NCBI RefSeq assembly: GCF_932526225.1
Contig: NC_064044.1
Coordinates: forward strand, 15,377,453-15,441,452
Length of the DNA stretch: 64,000 bases
Source of the DNA: Nematostella vectensis
Lineage: Eukaryota; Cnidaria; Anthozoa; Actiniaria; Edwardsiidae
Reading direction: 5' to 3'
The notes beneath the pieces were generated by a model that worked only from the letters and a program-made list of their open reading frames with translations, made no database searches and was not told the DNA's origin. Shown here piece after piece: positions 9,763 to 20,726 of the stretch. A program made the position numbers and the translations under genes. The first letter of the stretch is position 1, and the number at the start of each line of letters is the position of its first letter.

Positions 9763-10801
9763 GCTTCAGACTAAACTTTGGAGCCATCACCGCCGATTCA
9801 CCGCATTTGATGAATTTCAGTGAATTAGAAAAGTCATTTAGAAACAAAAAGTAGATCAAAGGGCTTATAACAGAATTCAAGATCACCAAAAGATTACACA
9901 CACTTAGGAAGATGTGCACTAAACATTCATTTTGGTGATGAGGGATTTTAAAAATAAAAACATAAATAAAAACATAAAACGTAAAAATAAATTTCGGTAG
10001 AATACTCATAAGAAACAGAACAAGCGACGTAATGATCATTTTGATGACCGAGTTGAAAAGCTGGAGTCTTTTTTCCAGTTGAGCAGCTGGCAGATTAGAA
10101 GACACTTGAGATGTGCGAAGCTTTTTTACAATCGTTACATTTAAAAACATAATTATCGCAGATAAAATAGCGACTACTACAAAACGTGCAATGCTTAGCG
10201 CAAAAGTCCCCTTCTCGCTATTGAAAACACAGAAGGAGATCCCCATGTGCGTAAACACATTTAGCGCCTCGAGCTCGTAAGCATGAAGAAATCCCGGTAC
10301 GACCCACGAGGCGGCTATCAGGGCGACCATCACGCAGCGAGGAATGGCGAGGACTCTTCTTATAGAAGACACGGCACGGTATCTCTCCAAAGAGATGACG
10401 AGAAGAGTGAAGAGCGAGACAAAGGGGATGGAATGGAGTATCCAGAAGTACACTTTACACAACACCACAGACGCAATACCATCGCCAGTAAACCATAAAA
10501 GAAGATTTCCAGATGCGCGCATAGCATGGAATCGTGCGTCTGCTCGAATGATTAATGTTAAAATGTCTGAAATGGCCATATTCGCAATCAAAGTGTTTAC
10601 GCTTCTTCGAGGAACACGCTTGGCACAAACTACGAACAGCACAAGTAGATTGGCGGGTATTCCAAACACTAGCAGTACGCTGAGGTAGATGGTGTTTGCT
10701 TGCTTGGACGCTGGACTGTACACCCAGCAAGACGCGATTTCCTCGAACGTGTGGTTCCATGGAAACGTGAAGTTTGTTGAATTCATCCTTGCTTCCTCCA
10801 T
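9686..10801 (-). CDS. Rhodopsin-like (class A) G protein-coupled receptor, intronless
   Basis: A complete 371-residue seven-helix receptor in the plasma membrane. The N terminus carries three N-glycosylation sequons (N7, N10, N16). TM1 is about 38-60 with N51 in GIPANLLV (the usual Gly before Asn is replaced). TM2 has D79 in NMAISD, TM3 has C115 and E139-R140-Y141 (ERY for DRY), TM4 has W166, and C191 in the second extracellular loop can bridge to C115. TM5 is about 203-225. TM6 has P269 but no FxxCWxP, and TM7 ends SPLIY (P314, Y317), a variant NPxxY. The ligand is unknown. Met1 has good context (G at -3, G at +4); Met6 is an alternative start. The last ~20 residues come from the 64-bp tandem repeat, so tail length depends on copy number. 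Confidence 0.9.
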   Translation of the reverse strand: MEEARMNSTNFTFPWNHTFEEIASCWVYSPASKQANTIYLSVLLVFGIPANLLVLFVVCAKRVPRRSVNTLIANMAISDILTLIIRADARFHAMRASGNLLLWFTGDGIASVVLCKVYFWILHSIPFVSLFTLLVISLERYRAVSSIRRVLAIPRCVMVALIAASWVVPGFLHAYELEALNVFTHMGISFCVFNSEKGTFALSIARFVVVAILSAIIMFLNVTIVKKLRTSQVSSNLPAAQLEKRLQLFNSVIKMIITSLVLFLMSILPKFIFTFYVFIYVFIFKIPHHQNECLVHIFLSVCNLLVILNSVISPLIYFLFLNDFSNSLKFIKCGESAVMAPKFSLKPRDNEAFEKCSQFATNTTAKGEERQ

Positions 10802-12255
10802 GACTCGTTTTTTTAGACTACCTTTTTTATGAGTTTTATGCCAACTTTACCTTCTGTTCTCTCTTCTATGTTTATTTAGTGAATATTACTGGTTTTACGC
10901 TTAGAACTTGATAAGGAACAAGATAAGGATTTGTTGTGGTTAGGGAAGCCGATTTTCTATGAGTCTCGTACCTCAACCACACACCAAACATCAAGTCTGC
11001 GGTCGCCGACTGATTATTATCAGAATGGGTAGAAAACCAATAACAACACTACTTACTCAGCTTTTCAATTATTTTGGACGATATAAGGTCGATAAACCAT
11101 AAAAATTGCCTTTTGTTTACACAGAAAACTGATCAAAGTGGAAAACTGGCACTTGTTCAAGGGCTTGGGAGCTCAGCTGCACCATAGTTCTTTTAATTTC
11201 TAAAATAGTTTGTAGTAAAAGCAAAGCTGATAGGTCGTCTTGGCTTCGGGTTCAGGTGGATCGCTTAAAACTACTCAAACTTTTTTTATTGTTTTCAGTG
11301 AAAGCCGACTTTTTTCTTACCCACAGTCTTTTGCTTATGCATGCTTCAGCAAACCCAAAATGCATTAAGGGAGTGTTCATTAATTACACCGAGAGGGGGA
11401 GGGAAGATTTTTACTTAAGACACCTTAAAATTTCAGAGCCCCCCTTTCATTTTAAATATTTTTTTTCGGTGCAAACCCCCCCCCCCCCCCCCCCACCCCC
11501 TCCCTTATAGAACCCCGAAATTTTCTTTCATTTTCCCTTACAGGACCTTTTTTTTTCGTAGCTCCCCTTTTGGTGGTTAAAGATTTTTGGAGACCACCCC
11601 CCCCCCCCCCCTCTCAATATCTTACCTCCCTCCTCTCGGTGTATTTGACGAACACTCCCTAAGTCTACTGCTTATCATCATACAGGTCGAAATTCAATAA
11701 GAGCACTGTTTAAACAGCCTGCTTTGCAATTAGAATTGCGTTGTGCGAATTTTCAGATAAATTGCGATATGGACTCAAGGATGGTCAACAAAAAGTAGCC
11801 TCGTGCTTACCTCGTGCTGACACAAGAAGGAAAATTCAATTCATAGACTGACATTTGTTGAAGGCTTGGAGGTTCAGATGTTTTTTTTAAATCAACATTA
11901 GGTATCTGTTTTTAGTAGAAGGGGTCTTTCATTATTCAAAACCCTTCGAATATTCCGAATATCCTCAATTTTTTTTTGCGCAAGATCTGCTACCTAAGAG
12001 TAAGCGCATTTAAAGATGCGAAGATAACCCTGGGCAGGCGTGTTCCCCACGAGAGCAAAATGTTCACAATAAAAACGACTAACTATAGTACTATAACCAG
12101 TTCAGTATCACTTCATATTAAAATGAAGTGATCTTCATTTGCTTTTTTGCGCAGGGTCCAATCCTCATGATTTTTTCTAAGACGACTACAAATTTACTTA
12201 TGTATATTATATGCACAGGAAAGACTACACATTTTCAAATTTTATTGATTTATAG
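10802..12255. other. Upstream region of the GPCR; no gene recognised
   Basis: AT-rich, presumably includes the GPCR 5' flank and a MITE-like element at 11,369. Two poly-C tracts (about 11,479-11,496 and 11,597-11,611) belong to that element. No open frame with a recognisable domain. Confidence 0.5.
11369..11659. mobile_element. MITE, 291 bp, TAA target-site duplication
   Basis: Left end gggagtgttcattaattaca and right end (reverse complement gggagtgttcgtcaaataca) form terminal inverted repeats that continue through ccgagaggggg. TAA flanks both sides (11,366-11,368 and 11,660-11,662). The centre is low-complexity with poly-C runs and no coding capacity. A 3-bp TWA duplication is typical of PIF/Harbinger-mobilised elements; that assignment is inference. 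Confidence 0.75.
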
Positions 12256-12412
12256 CGGAGCCAGCGCGGCCGCAGGCCGCGCGCGGAGCTCCATAGTTAT
12301 AGAAAAATGGTATATAACTATGCGACTTAGTTTTTTTGGTCATCACGCGGGAGCCCTGTGATTCTGCCTCGCCTGCCAGCCTGCCTGCCTGCCCGCCTGC
12401 CTGCCCGCACAA
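12256..12412 (+). repeat. Dispersed repeat family R2, copy 1
   Basis: Contains agcggagccagcgcgg, ggagctccatagttatag, atggtatataactatgcgac and a CCTG-rich tail. Related copies occur at 18,838-19,150 (opposite orientation, two copies), 32,613-32,670 and 32,843-32,983. The order of blocks is shared, which supports one interspersed family. It has no coding capacity that I can recognise. Confidence 0.75.
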
Positions 12413-12429
12413 TCCATATAACCACGCTT

Positions 12430-14070
12430 CGCTGACACTGTCGCCTCTTCCAACGCAAACTTCCAAACATCTAAGGAGTGGAAAAATCGTTTGAGAAACC
12501 CTATTACAGTCATGGATTGATTAAATCAATGAATCTACAATTTTCTCTGAGTCCGCTGTCGAATTTCGTCTACAACAAACTGGTTATCACAAGGCGGAAG
12601 ATCGATTATACTACCCATTCACAACATAGCGGTGGAAGAAAGTCTACGAAAGAAAGTCTTTACAAAAAGCCTAAAATATCGGAAAGGATCCATGTCTGAA
12701 GACGAAGAAATCTAAGATAATAAAACAGCAAAAGTATGATTATTAATGTTGGTCTCTCGCCGACTTGAAACGAATGAAACGGTACGTTTTCAAATCGTAA
12801 ACTTATCAAACAATTTTATCGCTTCTGATCGTAGTTAGTAGACGGATTGAGTACTTATTACGAATACTTATTCGTTGATGTTCAGTTTAGTCTAAATTTA
12901 AACTGTAGTTTTCCTTTACCGTAGCTATATATTTTGTATAGTTAATGTTTTTATTTATAATCATGGTGTACTAAAAAAAGAAATCTCTAAAATGCGAATT
13001 GTTCAAACAAAACCGCTTTGGTTATTTCTGTCCAAATGACAATTTCTCGTGTCAATTACTATAGAAACTAAGCCAGACTAAAAGGCAAAAAGAGTTAACG
13101 AATGTATGTTATCTCATATTTTCTCAGCTTTGATTTTTGTTTGGTAAGAACAATTTAGCTTAGTTTTGTAAGTTATTTCTTTCTGAGGGGAGAATATGTT
13201 TATTAGTTATGCGTTATTGGTTTCTTTCACTTCAACAACTAATTTGCACTAATCCTGGAAGGTCCTTACAAATAAAAAATAGACATGAATAATAAATAAA
13301 TAATAATGAATAGTCAAACAAATGAATTTATAGGAAACAAATAATAAAATAGGTGTGGGCTGCCAGAGATAGCTAGGTTAGAGGTTCCATAATCTCACTG
13401 CTCTGGGAAAGAATGAATAAGAAAGGCTCTTGATACCTGAGTGAACTTGGCGGCAATATCAAACCTATCAAAGCAAGATGTGGCACCTTTACTAATTCTG
13501 CTGTATCTGTGGCTAATAGCTTTCGATAAAAGCATTGGATAGAGTGATTTTCAAAAATCAGTGAAATACTATTTAGTTTATTTAGTACTAATACACTGTT
13601 ATGTCTTTGTTCTCTTTTGTTCTGGCTTGACTATTACACTTTAACAATTACATTTTGTTGCACAGAATTTTGAAAACTACTCCAATCAATTTTAGATATT
13701 ATTAAACCACCCCTGTAAGGCAGCCACATTTCCAACAGATTACTGGAGAGTTTGTTGTCTTTAGTGGCTATAAAATTAATTGATTATCTTAAAATAAGTC
13801 TATGATAGATGTTAAAGGGGACAATAACAAGTCTATAGTACTTTCATTGCTTTTCTTGTGAAACACCATAAAGTGGCCAACCCCTATCAAAAAGCTACTC
13901 GGCACAGTCCAAGAGGTAATTGCAGAGGCATCGCTATACTTCCCTTGTATCTGAACTGTATTATCCCTGTTATTGTTCCTGGCCATTGAATTAGATTAGT
14001 CCTGACACCATCGTATGAAGGCTATACATTATATTATTATTATTTTAAAAACTATGAAAAATGTTTGGAA
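12430..14070. other. No gene recognised
   Basis: AT-rich intergenic sequence with only short open frames and no recognisable domains or RNA genes. Confidence 0.5.
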
Positions 14071-14073
14071 TGT

Positions 14074-14110
14074 GCTGGCTCAGCCTTTAGGCAATGCCTA
14101 AATCTATATG
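14074..14110 (+). repeat. Dispersed motif R1, copy 1
   Basis: gctggctcagcctttaggca followed by atgcctaaatctatatg. It matches the R1 motif found at four other places in the window. The core tttaggcagtgcctaaa is a near-perfect palindrome. It is probably the end of an interspersed element. Confidence 0.7.
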
Positions 14111-14914
14111 TTTTTTTTCTGTTTGCACATAGTTGTAGTAATTACGTAGCAGTGGGTATAGTTCGGTATCACTCAAAAATTATTTCGTCTGGTACGAGTT
14201 TTTTTTTCATTTTAAAATCAATAAAAACGTATTTACTGAATAACATATCACATCCCCTTCTTTATGCTCAAAATTGATGTATACAAATGGTTTTAACTTC
14301 GCAATGCAGCAGGTTAACAAACCAACAATCGTCAATTGGCTTTCGCTCGCGTGTCGTAAACAAAATTGCAAGAATAAAAAAGGTCTGATATAATTCTTCC
14401 AAAATAAATGCCACAACCCACACAAATACTAAAATGGCAAAATAAAAATGTAGAGGATAACAGGATAAAGTGAGACCTAGAACTGGGTGATTTATTTTGT
14501 TCATTTTCGAAGAGCTGAACCAAAAAGCCGTTTTTATTTACAAGAAAAAAAAATGTGAATGCAACGGCCGCCAATGCGTTGTTGTCGTTCTTGTAAGAGT
14601 TCTGCAATAACAATCCCATATCCCTTTATAAGTTAGCCAGCTAATGATTATACTATGGTAAATTTTGGCCGTTTTATTTAATCATCCTATCATATTGATA
14701 TATCAATCACAGTTTCGGTAATTATTTAAATATAGAATAATATTTTATCGAGTGGTTAATAATATCCAGGAAGTTGTCTTTAAAATGAAGGTCTTTATTC
14801 AGCCAAATGAATGAAATCAAAGGCCCACATAATAAAAATTAACCGTTAAGATTTGACATTAATGGGAATGAAATGATTAACTGAGAACGGGGTAAACAAA
14901 TCAATCCTTTTCGC

Positions 14915-14949
<35 letters not shown>

Positions 14950-15000
14950 AGTCAAACCATGGGCGCAGGATGATACTGAACTATAACCACGAAAAACTAA
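14111..15000. other. No gene recognised; poly-T tract
   Basis: AT-rich sequence with a 31-nt T run around 14,917-14,947, which could be the A tail of a minus-strand retroposed sequence. No gene is recognisable on either strand. Confidence 0.5.
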
Positions 15001-15002
15001 TA

Positions 15003-15037
15003 AATAGATTTAGTCACTGCCTAAAAGCGGAGCCAGC
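15003..15037 (-). repeat. Dispersed motif R1, copy 2
   Basis: Inverse orientation of the R1 motif: atttagtcactgcctaaaag then cggagccagc. Confidence 0.7.
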
Positions 15038-15429
15038 TTTATTGCCACTCTAAACTCGGGTTTTGTCCCCATTCCAGTCCTCCCTCCCCCCAACCCCTTC
15101 AGTGAGAGACACACCCAGGCACATTACAACAGGATTTTACCTTTCGACTGTGCTCCAGGTATCCCAACTTCCCAAAATCAACCCTATCTAAAATGCATGA
15201 AAATGGATGGCTTATTACTTTTACCTTCCCTATTATTATAAAATCATCTCCTTTTATCCCCCTAGAAAATACCCAGATTAATGACGCTAGTAGTAGTTTT
15301 TATTGACAATTACCGATGAAGCAAACCGGCTATGACAGGTTGATGAGTCCTAAAAATGACGAAACTGTTGTCCATTGTTGCTAAACTGTTCGTGGGATAG
15401 ACTGTGCGTCTAGACTGTCTTGGCCCGAT
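15038..15429. other. No gene recognised
   Basis: Noncoding sequence between an R1 copy and the dispersed repeat at 15,430. No domains or RNA genes seen. Confidence 0.5.
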
Positions 15430-15860
15430 TGGTGCCAATGTGTTTACTAAGTTTACTTATCTGGACTGCTTAATAAGACATACTGTGCTGAACTCCTACG
15501 CAGTCTACTACAATGAAAGCTACGTGACACTAAAAGTAGACTAGTTTCTTCTCCCTTTTTTCGATATGCTAGTTTTGCGAGACGGGGCCGCCACTTAACA
15601 CAGTCATCGGAACCCGGAGGGATCTATAGTCCTCTATGTCTTAAAGTTTAACTTTTAATACAAGTGGCTAGAGGGCCTAGGTTGCCATGGTCACCACTGG
15701 CCTGGCGGCCGTTTCTCGAGAGATTCTCGGGCCCGTTAACTTCTCGGATAACTCTTTTCGGGCAACTTTCTCGGGTCCCGGGAAGTGTTTCTCGTACCTC
15801 TCAAAACTAACCCGAGATTCCCGAGAGAGTTTACGAGAGACTTTTCGGGTGCACGCTCGC
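15430..15860 (-). repeat. Dispersed repeat, inverted partner of 2950-3240, with ctcgggcc/cgagag arms
   Basis: The left 280 bp match 2950-3240 in reverse. It is followed by one minisatellite-like word (ggttgccatggtcaccactg) and then a stretch of ctcgggcc, cgagag and tctcgtac words full of small inverted repeats. A similar tctcgggcacaagaagtttc stretch adjoins the minisatellite at 44,870-44,930 beside gene B. Open frames here are not supported. Confidence 0.6.
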
Positions 15861-16051
15861 TGTTTTCAATTTTCTTATATCTGCGCGCGCTTCAACCACC
15901 TGTTGCACGTGTTCGCGCACAAAAATACGCCATTTCTAGCGGCGCTACACGCCTCGTGATTCCAGAACAATTAGATCATGAGATGATTTATATCTAAATA
16001 CCATGAAATACCTTTCATGGTATTTGTAAATTTTACAACCAAAACAATGGT

Positions 16052-16090
16052 AATATATAGATTTAGGCACTGCCTAAAAGCGGAGCCAGC
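16052..16090 (-). repeat. Dispersed motif R1, copy 3
   Basis: atatatagatttaggcactg then cctaaaagcggagccagc; the same motif and orientation as copy 2. Confidence 0.7.
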
Positions 16091-16372
16091 ATGCAATCAA
16101 TTCAAGCCATATTATAATACCTATATATGTATATATGTAATGTGTGAGTGAAGCCGTTCATAGAAAAGTGCCTGATGCACAGGTGTAGAGTGCAATATGT
16201 GTGTATGTATATTTTTATTGTTGTTTAACCCGGAAAAACTTGTTGGGTGTATATGGAGGTATCATCCAATAGGGAACATTGGAGAATTGAAAATTAATTT
16301 ACTTTTTTTACAGTAAAATTTAGAGTAAATTGTAAACATTTAAAGCCATATCAGCACACAACGCGTTTGTAT

Positions 16373-17167
16373 GCATTAGCATATCGTTTTTGCCAGTAAA
16401 TGTGCTCCATACTTGCCTACACTGTCCAAATTCCCTTTCTTCCTTTCACATTGCACAACTACTAGATTTTCTTGATTTTTATAACTTTCTAATGTTAGAT
16501 GAACAGTTTTATCAACCTAATTTACTGGGTTTTTTTGGCTAATACTCTTTGAATTGACACTTTGTCTTGGATGGATCGTACAAAACACTGACCCTCGATG
16601 AGGAGGTCCATGGACCCACTAGACCCCCATATTGAAGCATCATGGTTTCAAGGTTATGTACACCTGGTATATTTGTGTTAAATCATAAAATAGGGCTTGG
16701 TGTGGCATAACAAAAAGATGCAGTTTCTTAAAAAAAGGTAGCTATATTTTCATTTCACATCACTTCCATGATATTAGCATATCGTTTTTGCCAGTAAATG
16801 TGCTCCATACTTGCCTACACTGTCCAAATTCCCTTTCTTCCTTTCACATTGCACAACTACTAGATTTTCTTGATTTTTATAACTTTCTAATGTTAGATGA
16901 ACAGTTTTATCAACCTTCTTTACTGAGTTTTTTTGGCTAATACTCTTTGAATTGACACTTTGTCTTGGATGGATCGTACAAAACACTGACCCTCGATGAG
17001 GAGGTCCATGGACCCACTAGACCCCCATATTGAAGCATCATGGTTTCAAGGGTATGTACACCTGGTATATTTGTGTTAAATCATAAAATAGGGCTTGGTG
17101 TGGCATAACAAAAAGATGCAGTTTCTTAAAAAAGGTAGCTATATTTTCATTTCACATCACTTCCATG
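16373..17167 (+). repeat. 398-bp direct tandem duplication
   Basis: Two adjacent copies, 16,373-16,770 and 16,771-17,167, share long identical blocks (from attagcatatcgtttttgcc to cacatcacttccatg). They differ by a few substitutions and small indels. The near identity points to a recent duplication. No coding function is visible. Confidence 0.9.
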
Positions 17168-18835
17168 TACAGGAGTGCTAAATTATCTTTGAAATAATTG
17201 CATGAAAGGTCAAATGGTACATTGCTGTTGATTTTTGCAAATATCATCTCAGATTCCAAAGTATTGAGCTATATTCATATCAGCTATTTGAAAAGTAGAT
17301 TGCTCACAAAACCCCGTGCAGTTAATTAGTTCAAATTGAAACTTTATTTTTTTACTAGAAAACCCATTTAGTCCATTTGCAATAAGGACCAATGTTGGTC
17401 AGTGTTTTGTACCAGCCACTTTTGTCAAAGGGTGAATGAAATAAGCCACTCTAACTTTTTTTTCAAAGTTTCTGACTTCTTTTAGTTTATTTTATTAGCC
17501 TTGTTCATTTTTTTATAACAAGTTTTCATTTGTAACTATTATCTATCTTTTTTGTAACTTAGCTGTATTAATGAATACATCCTGCCCTAGCATCATGCAT
17601 TTAAAGCTGGCAGCTTGCTTGAGTTGGGATTCGCCTGAAAAAAAATTGGAGAACAGTGACAAAACGCTACGAAAGAATACTAAAGATGTAAATAATTAAA
17701 ATTAAAAATAATTCCAAGTAACCTTTAAAATAGAACCTTGAACAGAAAATTAATATATGAAGTCAGTTTTTTAGGGGCTAATGAGCCGAGTCTGAATTTC
17801 CTTTTGATTAGGAAAAGCTTTAGAGAAAAACTATAGGTATCGAACTAAATACTGCCAACAAAAAGCTGTCTTTAGCTTTCTATGAAAATTGAAGAGATGG
17901 GAGTTTTGAGATGTTGTATGAAAACGTTGAGCTGGGGTATTCAAGATATCTTTTTGTGAAAAACAATCATATGCATAAAGCGAACTGTGTAGGTAAAGCA
18001 GATCTTTTTAGAACCTATTACCCCTCGTGAACCTTTTTTTTCTAAAATTTAAACCAGAATTCAATTTAAATTTTAAATGTTCTTCGAACTCACAAAATAT
18101 AAACTAAAACCGTTCCTCGCTCGATATCTTTCATAAAAGAGCTGACAGAACTTAAATGTGAAAAAGAATCTCCAGATAAGAAATCGTTTTTCATTTACAG
18201 TTAAAAAGTTATCCCATAAAAGCTTAAGATTCTTGAATGAATTAAAAGCAAAGAAATAACAACATTTTCTAAAACAAACGAGACGTTTGTCTACGAACAA
18301 TCAACCGCACAATTTCTATCCTTTTTATGGGATAATGTATGAACAAACAAGCTGAATTACTAGTTAGGAACTAGGTATAATAAAACATCAACATCCCATC
18401 ATGGCTCTAACTGTTCGAGTGCTAGAAATATATCAACACAAGAGTTTTTCATAGCTCCGACGAAGTTTATAAAATTGACGTCTTACCTTCTTTTTCCAAA
18501 CCCATCCTTTGTCCTTCCATCCATCGTTTGTACGTCTTTTTATTATAAAAGTGTAAAGATGTGACGAATTTCTTTCTTGGCTTTAGCCACGACGAAAATA
18601 ATGCAAAAACTTTATCAATTCACGGTGTCGGCCGCGAGTTAGAAGAGCAAAACGCGGGAAAAATTAGACGCAGGGTTCCCGTGAGTGTAAATACAAAAAC
18701 ACTAAAAACTAAGTAATTGTAATTTTTTATGCAACTTTCGGGGTTTTATTAAGTATGTAGCATTCTTGGATAGTGCTAAAATATATTCTTGTATAATTAT
18801 TTCACTGAGGTGGCGTTTTGCTAAGTTATTGCAAA
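17168..18835. other. No gene recognised
   Basis: AT-rich noncoding sequence on both strands; only short open frames without recognisable domains. Confidence 0.5.
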
Positions 18836-18837
18836 TT

Positions 18838-19150
18838 GTGCTGGCTCCACGGGCAGGCGGGCAGGCGGGCGGTGACACCACAGGGTACCCGCGCAATGAC
18901 CAAAAAAACTGAGTCGCATAGTTATATACCATTTCTCTATACCTATGGAGCTTCGCGCGCGGCCTGCGACCGCGCTTGCTCCGCTAAAATTACATTCCCC
19001 TTGTGGGACCGAGTGGGCCTGGGAGTTGCACGATTGACTGGATGGATGGATGGGTTGATTGTGACACCACAGGGTACTCGCGCGATAACCACAAAAACCA
19101 AGTCGCACAGCTAAACCATATTTCTATACCGAGCTGGCTCCGCTAAAATT
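18838..19150 (-). repeat. Dispersed repeat family R2, two tandem copies
   Basis: Two copies in the same orientation (about 18,838-18,990 and 18,995-19,150), reverse of the copy at 12,256. Shared words are gtgacaccacagggtac, gagtcgcatagttatatacc and the end word ctccgctaaaatt. The left copy keeps the gcgcgcggcctgcgaccgcg core. The right copy lacks it and begins with a gtgggcctgggagttgc block that also occurs, inverted, at the end of the copy near 32,960. Confidence 0.75.
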
Positions 19151-20455
19151 TATATTGAAAAATAGCGTCCGCTCGTACGAGATGACGTATTTTCCACTCA
19201 GGGCGCGAGCGTCTACAGTTGATGTATTTGTTCTTTTCCCGCTTATTTTCAGCCGAAAACCTATCAAAATGGATTCACCTTTTGGCAAAGTACTATGACA
19301 AACAACAACATAGGCTCTTGTGTCAAAATTTTGAGGAATGGAGATTGCAGAGTTAGATATTAGAGAACCGATATTAGAGTCGTTCGTTGGGTTTTGCCGT
19401 GTGAATCATTTTGTAAGATCACTCAACTTTTATGGAATCCATCATAGTCCACTGCAACAAGGAACTAAAGGAATAAACTGTTAACATCTAACACCTTTAA
19501 TGTGTTTATCTTCGCATAGTGATGAAGAAAAGGGTTGTTGATAAGCTAAAACGAGGACTCTCCTAAAACACGCGGGAAAGCAAATGACGCTTTATTGAAT
19601 TCTCCAAGACCTGTACACTCGATATCTAGCTTGAAAGGGAAGGAAAAGAAGATTAAAAAGGCTAAGAGGTGAGTCATACTTGATGATGAGTTGATTAATT
19701 GTCTTGTGACATTTCGTTGCTCTAATTGTGGTTCCGGATGATTCAAAAGTTGTAAATAATTCCCTCAAAAGCACGGCAAATTCTTATCAAATCCCTTCTT
19801 ACATTTTATAGCATATTGAGGTAGTCCTTTTGCGTAGTTTTGATAGAATTCCATAAATGAATGTTCTGTTTTTCACCAGAATAACCGCGCACAAAAGTGA
19901 TTGATATTATTTTCCGACAGAAGAAATGGCTCTATTTTACCAACTTCTAACTCATTTTACCGGCTTTAGGTCGCACTTGTATGTTATTTGGGACTGGTTA
20001 TTATTATTCTTTGATTATACGGAGCCTTTTTTGTGTTTTTTTTTTTATTTATTTATTTTGAGAGAGAAAACCCAAAATAATATTTGCGTTAATGTTAGAC
20101 GAACTGCACAGCTCGGAGGTCTACTGACAAATAAAGTCATTTTGCCCATGTGCACGCGCCTTTTATACCGCTGGTTCTTCTTTAAACACGCACGCGCACT
20201 ATAAAAGGGAGCTTCCTAGGATAGCTCCGAAAAATCTGTCAATCAAATCAGTTGAGTGAGACTTCAAAGCCTGCGGACGTGTTTAACGGAGCTCCCGACA
20301 AACCAAAAAATAAGTTGAGCTACAGTGCAAGTAAGTGAAAATTTGGTCATTTTGCTATCAGAACGTATTAAAATGCAACTGTATACGAAGCATAAAAGGT
20401 ACAACGATTTACAACTGCGCCAGTATATTTAAGGGACAAACTCAACACCAGATCG
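19151..20455. other. No gene recognised; TATA-like motif at 20,200
   Basis: Noncoding sequence. A TATAAAAGG motif near 20,200 lies after a tttaaacacgcacgcgcact word shared with the palindromic region at 4.65 kb, so it probably belongs to an interspersed element rather than a host promoter. Confidence 0.45.
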
Positions 20456-20726
20456 TGTAACAAGGGCTTTTATTAAACGGAACGGCGGAACGGAAGACCA
20501 AACAAGATGGCGGTCCAATAACACGAGAGCGAGGCAGATTTCTGCGCGCGCATACATAACTAAGTCAGCACCGCTGACTGGCGTCAATTTTCTTCTTATC
20601 TATATAAACTAACAGGGGAACTTAGAGTCAACGTCTCTACATTAACATATAAAACAAGTTAAATGACGTATCGGGTGACCATATTAAATTGACCGTAGAC
20701 TGTTATGGACCTAAAAGTCTGTTACA
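20456..20726 (-). repeat. LTR (3' LTR of a Gypsy-like element), 271 bp
   Basis: On the minus strand it begins TGTAACAGAC and ends CTTGTTACA, so TGTAAC/GTTACA inverted ends are present. Inside are a TATATAG-like box and AATAAA close to the end, as expected of an LTR. It sits directly after the pol remains that run from 23.46 kb. No second LTR is seen on the right, where the LINE follows. Confidence 0.65.

Noticed and set aside
14207-14619. Three overlapping minus-strand frames with hydrophobic stretches
   Set aside because: Overlap in three frames with AT-rich codon use and no motif; chance hydrophobicity from T-rich sequence.
15687-15997. Plus-strand frames after the dispersed repeat
   Set aside because: They are made of ctcggg/gagag inverted words shared with a noncoding segment near 44.9 kb; no domain.
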